A program made the position numbers and the translations under genes. Below the pieces are notes generated by a model. The model was given only the letters and a program-made list of their open reading frames with translations. It searched no databases and was not told where the DNA came from. A stretch of 64,000 nucleotides of DNA from Amphiura filiformis (taxonomy: Eukaryota > Echinodermata > Ophiuroidea > Amphilepidida > Amphiuridae), in the NCBI RefSeq assembly GCF_039555335.1, contig NC_092628.1:31751727-31815726 (forward strand), given 5' to 3'. Of the stretch, positions 40,901 to 49,900 are shown one piece after another (within the stretch, counting starts at the first letter, position 1; each line of letters begins with the position of its first letter).

Positions 40901-43900
40901 TGCAAAACTTCAAAATATTCACATTGCTTCAATAGTGGACTAGAAATATGAAACTTCTGCTAAAATGACAGGCAATTGTTTGGTGCACAACTCCCATTGG
41001 CCAACACTTTTTTACACCTGCAACAATGTTGCAAATCACAACATGATTTGTCATGTTATAAAGTGACCTTATAATTATATATTGGGAATTTTCATCACAT
41101 ACTGGTGATGTAGCACTTCCTTTCAAAATGGTCATTAGGTGCTTGACTTCAATTCTGAAGCATCTCTTCATGTTTCCAAACAACTTAAAGACGTACTTAA
41201 CAACAAAGCACTTTTCTATCCTTTTGTTTTTCATTAAAATCATAAAAAATTGTGGAGACAATAATAAGGAAACTAGAAAATGTTCTACATCTAACCAGCA
41301 TGCAACAATGCCTAAGCTTGAACTAATTCTTACCCGTACAAATTAATTTTTAACCCATTTTATTGGAAAACTTCCAATTTTCATACTGGAGTATGCAAGA
41401 AAATTGTTAATTTATAGGTACCAATACAAGAAACTTGTTTACACTTTCTTCCAACCAAACTTGATGGAAATGAACCCCAGACACCTGAATTACCCCTGCA
41501 TCCTTCTGGCTGTCTCAAAACTTGTTAAAAATTCAAAATGCAGAGTAAAATCGATGGCACACACAAGGTGCCGAATATAGCTAGGAACACTTGGAATGCT
41601 AGAGATGATGGTTGCTATGTCAATCACTGGGGAAAGATGGGGAAATTATGCAGTAGGTGTACGGTGTGTAAAAGCAGTCTATAGAGGGATGAATGATAAG
41701 CAGTGATGAATATAGTGCAGGCAGATAAAATGTGGGAAACCAGCGTGAGGCAATGGAGGATGAGGTGTGAAGATGAAGCATGGTAGAGGTTATCGGTGTG
41801 CCGAAACAAATGTAAAACAAGGCTGATTTCACGCCAAGTCGATAAGAGCACACAAGATGGTGATAGTGATGCGTTTATTAACAAACAGAGAGTACTGTTG
41901 GTAGGGGGAATGGTGGCTCAGTGGTCTCATCACAAAAGGGTTTATCTCTTTCAAGTGTCTTAACTTCATACTACTTTTCACAATGGTATAGTCTACTTTC
42001 TTTCCATAAGCTATTACCAGGATTACATGCCAAAAATAAGTATCAGGTAAACACTTTCTGGTATATTCAATGTGATGCAAAGGTTCTGGGAAATAGACTG
42101 TTTTGCTTGGCACACAGCGGTAATCTAAAGAACAGGCCTGTTAAAGATATATAGTCACGTTAAATAGGTTTCCTTTAATTTACAAATTGAAGGACCACAT
42201 ACTGCCTAACCAGCAATAGCTATGCAGATTATTGTGTTACACACCATATTTGTCAGACTTTATCACAATGGTAGAAGAAAGTATTGTCATACAGTTCTTA
42301 TAACAGATACATTTGTTTGGCTGTAATGTGCATGGGATGTAAGTGACAAAAAGGTCACAGCAATAAGTATGAGGTATGATTTTATCCCCTATATATATAG
42401 ATTGGACTCTTTCAAACCCTTTGATATTTAAAGCGGATAATTTTTGACATATGTGCATGCATATAAATACAGTGACGATGATGATACCTGCCATTGGTCC
42501 GTGGCTCCGTCTACAAATGGCGCCAATTAGCTGTGAGGAAATGTAAATGCTAGGGAAATGCATGCAGTCTGATCAATGCTAGCTAACATGACAAGGTGCC
42601 ATGGAATACCAATTGGAATAAATGCGCATTAAATTGAGTCGTGATCTTCAAATTTTGATTGATACGGCTATAGAGTTAACAGGCAAAGTCAAACACATTT
42701 GAGATCTTGTATCAAAATATCAGCGAATATCTCAAGAGTCTTTGAAGCGCAATACAGGATATTTATTCTCATGTAAAGGCATTTTTATCCCGTTTTGAGT
42801 GAACTTATAAATATTAATAAGCCTTCAAAACAGGTTTCACTCTTTTTGCTTGTAGTTGACTATTAAACAGGGAAAAAGCATGTTAAAAGGTATAATATTC
42901 CAAGATCACCTTGTTTTAGAGAGCTTTGATCACACTTTATGATGCAAAGTGTTAGATGATGGAAAGTGTGAAATGGCAAGTGGTTATTAGGATGCAGGGA
43001 AAAATAAGCATATATATGAAATGAAGGATAACACAGTGCATGCGGCTTTCTCTCTTTACTGCCGCAAAGTGCATGCAGATGATGGTTAAAAGTTGCAAGC
43101 GACAGCAAGCAGGTTGGCGTGAATGAAAATGGAAGCTCTAACAAACAAACGCCACCTACCATCCTCATCGGTACGGATTTTAACTGGGTCAGACGCGGGG
43201 CCGTCACCAACCGCTGTACTGGCCAACACGCTGATGTCATATTCTGTCCACTTGTTGAGGTCATTGAGGGTGTATGAAGTGACCCGTGGTCCGACGCTGA
43301 TCTCCATCGGGCCATCCTCCTGCAGCAGCGATTCCTCGTCATCTCCCGAGTCTCCGTTGCTGTCTCTTTCATAGATAAGTTTGTAGCCAGTGATGATGCC
43401 ATTTTGGAAATCCTCCGGTGGAGGGTTCCAGTTGACTTGTATGCTGATTGAGCTCAGAGTGGTCCCAATCACATCCCGTGGGGGTGCCCCAGGGACTAGA
43501 AATAGTTAGAGGGATAAAAGGGGTAGGCAACATTATATCATTGACACAAAATAACATAAATGATACATAACATTAAACATGTGTTCTTCTACACTACATT
43601 AAAGATCCCTGCGATGAAAGTAATTACTCATCGTTATAGCATTACGATGAGCACGCATGGTTAATTAACATGCGTCAAGCATGCCTGCAATCAGGTCGTC
43701 AGTCAAGCATGCGTTCTAATGAAATGCTCCATCTCTCAAGCATGTCTTCTGATACTGGCAGACGCCTATGCCACTACAAGACTTGTGTAATGGTTATTGA
43801 AAAATGCGGCAAAATTGTTCCTTTGTGCAAAGTGTAAGAACTGGTTTTCTCAAGTCTAACATTTCGTTACTCAGTTAACTTACTTTCTTTATTTTTTTCA

Positions 43901-46900
43901 GATATTTTTCTGCTCTTTATCTGGATATCAACAGACTATAAACATTGTTTTAACATGGATGGTTTGCTCAGAATGCTCTGGAACACTTGACTAATGACAG
44001 ACAACATAAAAGTTATAGCTCATTAACCAATATGATGCACTTTGTTGTCAAATTGACTACAAAATATGTTTGAAAGGACATCATGCTCATAAAGCTATTC
44101 ATATCTGGGATGGCTGATTTACTATGAACTAAGCACTGTTTATCGTCTGTGGCCTAACATTGGAATTTGGAATACTTCATTCAAATGCCTATTATGATTT
44201 ATAACATTCTTCCTTTAATTTTAACTTGAGTTGGTTATGTTCAAATTATTCTATTGTGCATCATAACCATGACAGATTCATTTTTTTTTTCTGTTGCTCC
44301 CAACTCATCTAGTAAAACTTTTTATCTATGCCGGAATGTCAACAGACATGTGAAACCTGGGAGCCATTACATGACAAACAAACCTAATTGGAACTTATGA
44401 CAGGTAAAGAAGTCACATAAAGTGCATATGATGGAAAACATTTGCTGTAATCGTAAGAGCATGTTTTTAATAAAACCATTTCTTTTTGCCTTTCAGTCAC
44501 AGAACAAGGCAAACGTGATCCAGATCCTACTGCTGCAAATCAAAATATGAATTGTTTTCTAAAGGTGATGTTTTGAACACCCACATTGATAGAGCGGGTA
44601 CTGATTTGAGTTCAATTCAGTTACGACTTTTCTTTCTCTCAACTTATCAAGTCGTCCGTCTAATACAACTTTACTCATTTTGAGTTTGTTCAATTGACTT
44701 TATGCACTCATGGTACATGATTCCAATCTAATCCAAAAGAGCCAAATTTATTGAACAAATTTTGGTCTGCTATCTTTAATTTATTGATCAGATTTTGGTC
44801 TGCTATCTTTAATTTATTGATCAGATTTTGGTATGCTATCTTGAATTTATTGATCACATTTTGGTCTGCTATCTTTGATTTATTGATCACATTTTGGTCT
44901 ACTATCTTAAATGTGTCAATCTAAGATGGTTTCTTACACTTCCTAAACATACAGGATTGGACAAGATTTAAGCTTTGAGAAACCAAACAAAATTGGATGA
45001 ATGTTATTTTTGTTATATCCTGCACAAAGACATGCACAAGCAATTACAACAAATACAATCATTTATATTAGACATTGTTTAACATATTATATTATATTAT
45101 ATTATCTACTGTTAATACCAATACTAAGAAAACAAGTTACAACCTTCGTTATTACTTGGGATATCATGATGGTAAATACAGGAGGTCATGTTACGGGTCA
45201 AAGGTGATCATTAATTAATACTGGTTTTTTTTTAAAGAAGATCATGATTTAAAATAGATTTCTGGACTATTAATCTTTTTTATATGATATCCACCTTGTC
45301 TTAATCCCCCCCCCCAAAAACCCCTACTTTTTATTTTTATTTTATGTGTTCACTTTTTCCACTGATTTGTGCCCCTTTCTCACCTGATTCTTGTGTCCGG
45401 ACAGAAATGACCGCAGTACTGGCCCCTTGACCGGCTCTGGATTTTGCAGCAAGCCACAAATTGTACACTGTATTTGGTTTGAGATCTTCAAGGGTGTACG
45501 ACCGTGTTGGTGCCACGCTGCGATGCACTGCCTTGCCAGTTTTAGAGTCGTTGTAGTACAAGTCATAATACTGAATCTGGACCTCTATGTCTCTCTGACC
45601 CCAGGTCAGTTTGATCTGTGTCGCGGAGGTAGAGTCACCGGCAAAATTCTCTGGTTGACTGGGTACTATGTACAAAAAATATGAATTAATTGAGCATCTT
45701 GTTTGCAATTACTGATGAAAATTTGACAATTTGTAAAGAATTAATTTCATACAGTTCTTTTACAACGATACAATTACAAAGCATACAATAATTACATGAA
45801 AACAATTGCTTAAGTCAGAAAACTTTGATCAATAATGTATGAAAAAATAAAAGTTATTTAAAAGATAAAAAATTTTCACTGACATCAATGTGTTGAGGTG
45901 TCATTTCAAAACCAAAAAGCAGTTCTTTAAGGGGGTACTACACCCTGGCCAATTTTGTGCCTATTTTTGCATTTTTCTCAAAAATTATAGCACATTGGTG
46001 ACAAGTAAGATATGTATATTATAGGGGCAAGGACTACAACTACTGTACTGAAAATTCAGCAACTCAAAGCAAGTAGTTATTGATTTATTGATCAAATATT
46101 GGTTTTCCCTCATTTTTGACTGTAACGCCACAACTATTGCCTGTGCTGAAATAAAATTTCCAGTGCAGTAGTTGTAGTCCTTGCCCCTATAATATACATA
46201 TCTTACTTGTCCCCAATGCGCTATAATTTCTGAGAAAAATGCAAAAATAGGCACAAAATTTGGCAGGGGTGTAGTACCCCCTTAACTTGGTTAAAAATCT
46301 AAATGTACATTTTCGAAGACAAATGCCATGTCACAAATATGTAGACTGGTAAGTTCTGTGATAAAATGGTCTAAATCTATTTTTCCCCAATCAAGCTAAC
46401 TGCCACACCCTACCCTTATATGTAACAACACTCTATGTTAAACAGTATATAGCTGTAGAGGATATATGAATACTTTAGACACATATTCATTACAACAAAA
46501 ATGATAGGTCTGTTTAAATCATTAACTTGTTCCTCTGCAAAAACACACGATTGTATTGCATCAATTGCAATTACCACGATACTAGCGAAGGCGATGCATA
46601 CATTTGTCGTTCTTTTGAGCATGATGAGAGAATATGGTATAGAACAGTTATCATAAAGACATTTATTTTAATGGACCACTCTCTACCTCTGTAATTAGCC
46701 TATAACTCCCTTCTAGCAACAGAAAAACTTGACTATGTGATTATTTTATTTTGGCTCCATTTTTTGCACTTCTGAAGAACTAAAATTGACCATTTCTATT
46801 ATAAGGATTACATTGAACTTTTGAAAACTATGAAATACTTGACGTCAGTTTTAGAATGACTGAAGCCAAAGAAAGGACAAAAAGGTGTGAAGAGAAGGGG

Positions 46901-49900
46901 AAACTCATAAAAAGTGTGTTCAGGTAGAATCAATAAACTGATAAAAAAAAGACTTAATGGTGAAAACTGGGCTACTAATTGTGAACTAGGCTAAAAACAC
47001 ACTTGTGCATCATCATTAAGCTCATCATCGGTAATCGATCAAGTAACATAACACAAGCGTGTCTCCGTAATGCAGCAGTGGACTGTCAATTCGTTCAAGA
47101 TGTGTTATCATAAGCTTCCAATAAAAACATGGAGCAACATGTTGGGTGAAATAAATATCACAAAATTTATGTAAAGAATTACTGGCAACATAACATGTTG
47201 TACTCTTGGGTATTCCTGACATGATGGTTTATTAGAGAAAATGGGTAATTTTGATGAAATTTTTTATTAATGTTTTATAGTGGATACATTATACATTAAT
47301 TTGCTTATAATTCCTTACTTGTAAATGGGGAGTTTCAACTTTTCAATGTCAAGACTTACTCTTTTGACATGTTCAGTAGCATGTTTCTTTCTCAAAAATC
47401 TATGGTACTAACTGATTGTTGTAGTCAGGATTATATACATTGATAAAAAAAATCCTGATTTTAGATAATCACATCCTAACCAAACGATCTGTCCAACAAG
47501 TTGTCTTAACTGTCTCATGTCTAAGTAGTTTCTATTTGTTCCACACTATGGTTTATAGAACAGGCTTGAATCAAAATTGATTCTCACAAAGTCAACTTGC
47601 GAGCATGAAAGTTAACTTACTGTGTGTGGAACAGACATGATTTTAGGAGAATCAACTTTGATTCTTGCAAACTAAGTTTAAAAGAATCATTGAAAGCACA
47701 GATTCTCTTGATTATCATCGAATTTTCAGCCCTGTAGAAGTGTTACAATTGGTTCCATTCACATATGGTCCTATGAGTTCAATATAGCCCTCAGAGTAAG
47801 TCAACTCTATATACACTAACCCTACATAAATATGTATAGGACTCGTATACCCACCTCCTTGTTGCGTTTTCACTTGTACCGGAAATGATGCGGGACCCTC
47901 TCCTTCTGCAGTAGAAGCCGACACGCTGACCGAATAGATCTGCATGGTCACCAACTCGCTTATAGTGGTCAAGCGTTGATTGTTGTCTTCCACCGTGTAT
48001 TTGAACCAGGAGGAGAGATCGGCACCAGGGTTCATGGTGTAGTAGACATTGTAGCCTGTGACAATCCCATTGGGGACATCTGGAGGCTCCCATTGGATGA
48101 GGATGGTGCTGGAACTCAGGGGACTTGCCCGCACATCACGTGGGGCTGAACCAGGTGCTGAAAATTAAAAAAATTTCAGGGTTGTTACAAACGGAAAAAT
48201 ATTTGTCTAATAACTTTTCTGTAAAATTTGAGCCATATTGAGGCTTTGATATAGAAAGGAGACTAGCAAGGGGGTTACCTGATTGTGCTAAATGCCAGGA
48301 GAAGAAGGGACATATTTTTAATAAGTGCTATCTGCTGAAAAAATAATTTAGGGAGGATGTTGGTAAATTTTGCCAAATTATCAAAGAGGACAATAATTTC
48401 TGATCTAATGTTTATTATTACTGTTTCAAAATTAATCATCATATTGCTGACATGCCTAAACTAAGAAATTTTGTTATTTTAGCTTTGGGCAAGCTTATTG
48501 AAGTTAATATTACGTTTTGTGGACTTCAATATGTTCACAATAAATTCATATATTACCAGTTTCACCAGTTGTAATGACCAAATCATTGCTTGGTTCACCC
48601 TGACCAATAGAATTCACAGCTGCAACACGCACAGCATAGTTAGTGAACGGCAGCAATCCGTTGATTGTGTATTCCGTCTCGGAGATACGTCTAGTTTCAT
48701 TGTAGCTACCGGAAGAGCGTTGAAGTTTGTATTGCAGTACGTACGACTGTATGGGCTCATCTGATTCAAAATTCCACCTAACTGTTGCTGATGTGGCTGT
48801 GGCAGAGACAAAATTTGGTGGTGCTGGTGCTCCAGGACGTGCTGTAATCGAATCAATTGTATTCAAATTTGGTTAGTTATTTGTGAAACTAAAACACAGT
48901 TGTATGGGAACAAACAATAGGCTTTCAGATAAAAGAACAACATTTGATTAAAATGCTTTGAAAGGTATCTAGTTACTTTAAAAAGGGAATGATGTGCTGG
49001 GGTGTGCATGTCATGGTGTGTGCATATCTTTGAGATGGCAGGGACACCTGATGGTTAAAGTAGCAGTTGACAATTCCTATGTACACATGTCTCTTGGAAT
49101 CTTAAGGTAAAAGATTTCCATTTCATCTTACGGGATGTCATTTATTGAAATCAAATTGTGCCACAGGCCTCTTTTAGGTGACAACAACCTGTTCTACTAG
49201 CCCCACTGCTATGTGCAATTAAAAACAGGCATTTTTTGGCCTTAGTGGATTGATTTTGACTGATATTTTTTAGAAAAAATTCAGCAAATTTTCAAAATAT
49301 GTTTGCAAAAATATGTCAGATTTTTCAAGCTTTCGTTGATATTTAGGGTCGTTTAGTCTCTTCCAGAAAGAAAAAAAAATCCTGACTGACTACTTGGCAA
49401 GTAATGTCCACCTGTAGAACAGGGTTTTTTGGGTTATTTTATTTGTCAAATAACTTACTTCTGACAGTTATGGTAACTGATGTCTGTATTGTCCCCAGCT
49501 TGCTCATTGCCACACAGGTATACTCTCCTGTCTCTTCTACATTGGCCAGCTGAAGGACATTCCGGCCGATTGGAAGCTCTCCGGTATTCAGGTCCATGCC
49601 GCCGTGGGTCCATTTGACCATCGGCATGGGTGACCCAACAGCTACGCATGTCAGGTTGACACTCCCGCCTGGAACCACTTCCATGTTAGATGGCTCTATG
49701 GTAAACCTGGGTGGGACTCTTCGTTCTGAAAAATGAAAGAAAAAAATTTATATGTACTTCATAGGTAATTCAAAATTAGGGAGGTAAAATTTGCTGTATT
49801 TGAAGTCATTTGTGTCAATCTGGGTACCGTATTGTTTGTAATAAACGCCCCGGGGGCGTTGCATTTTTCCAAAGGGGGGCGTTTATTGGAAGTGAATTGT

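Noticed and set aside
43123..43374. Plus-strand open frame over FN4
   Set aside because: It is an antisense shadow of the FN4 exon, caused by its codon composition.
44708..44890. 60-codon frame with repeated [11 protein letters not shown] peptides
   Set aside because: It is the translation of a 33-bp intronic tandem repeat, which stays open only because the unit is a multiple of three.
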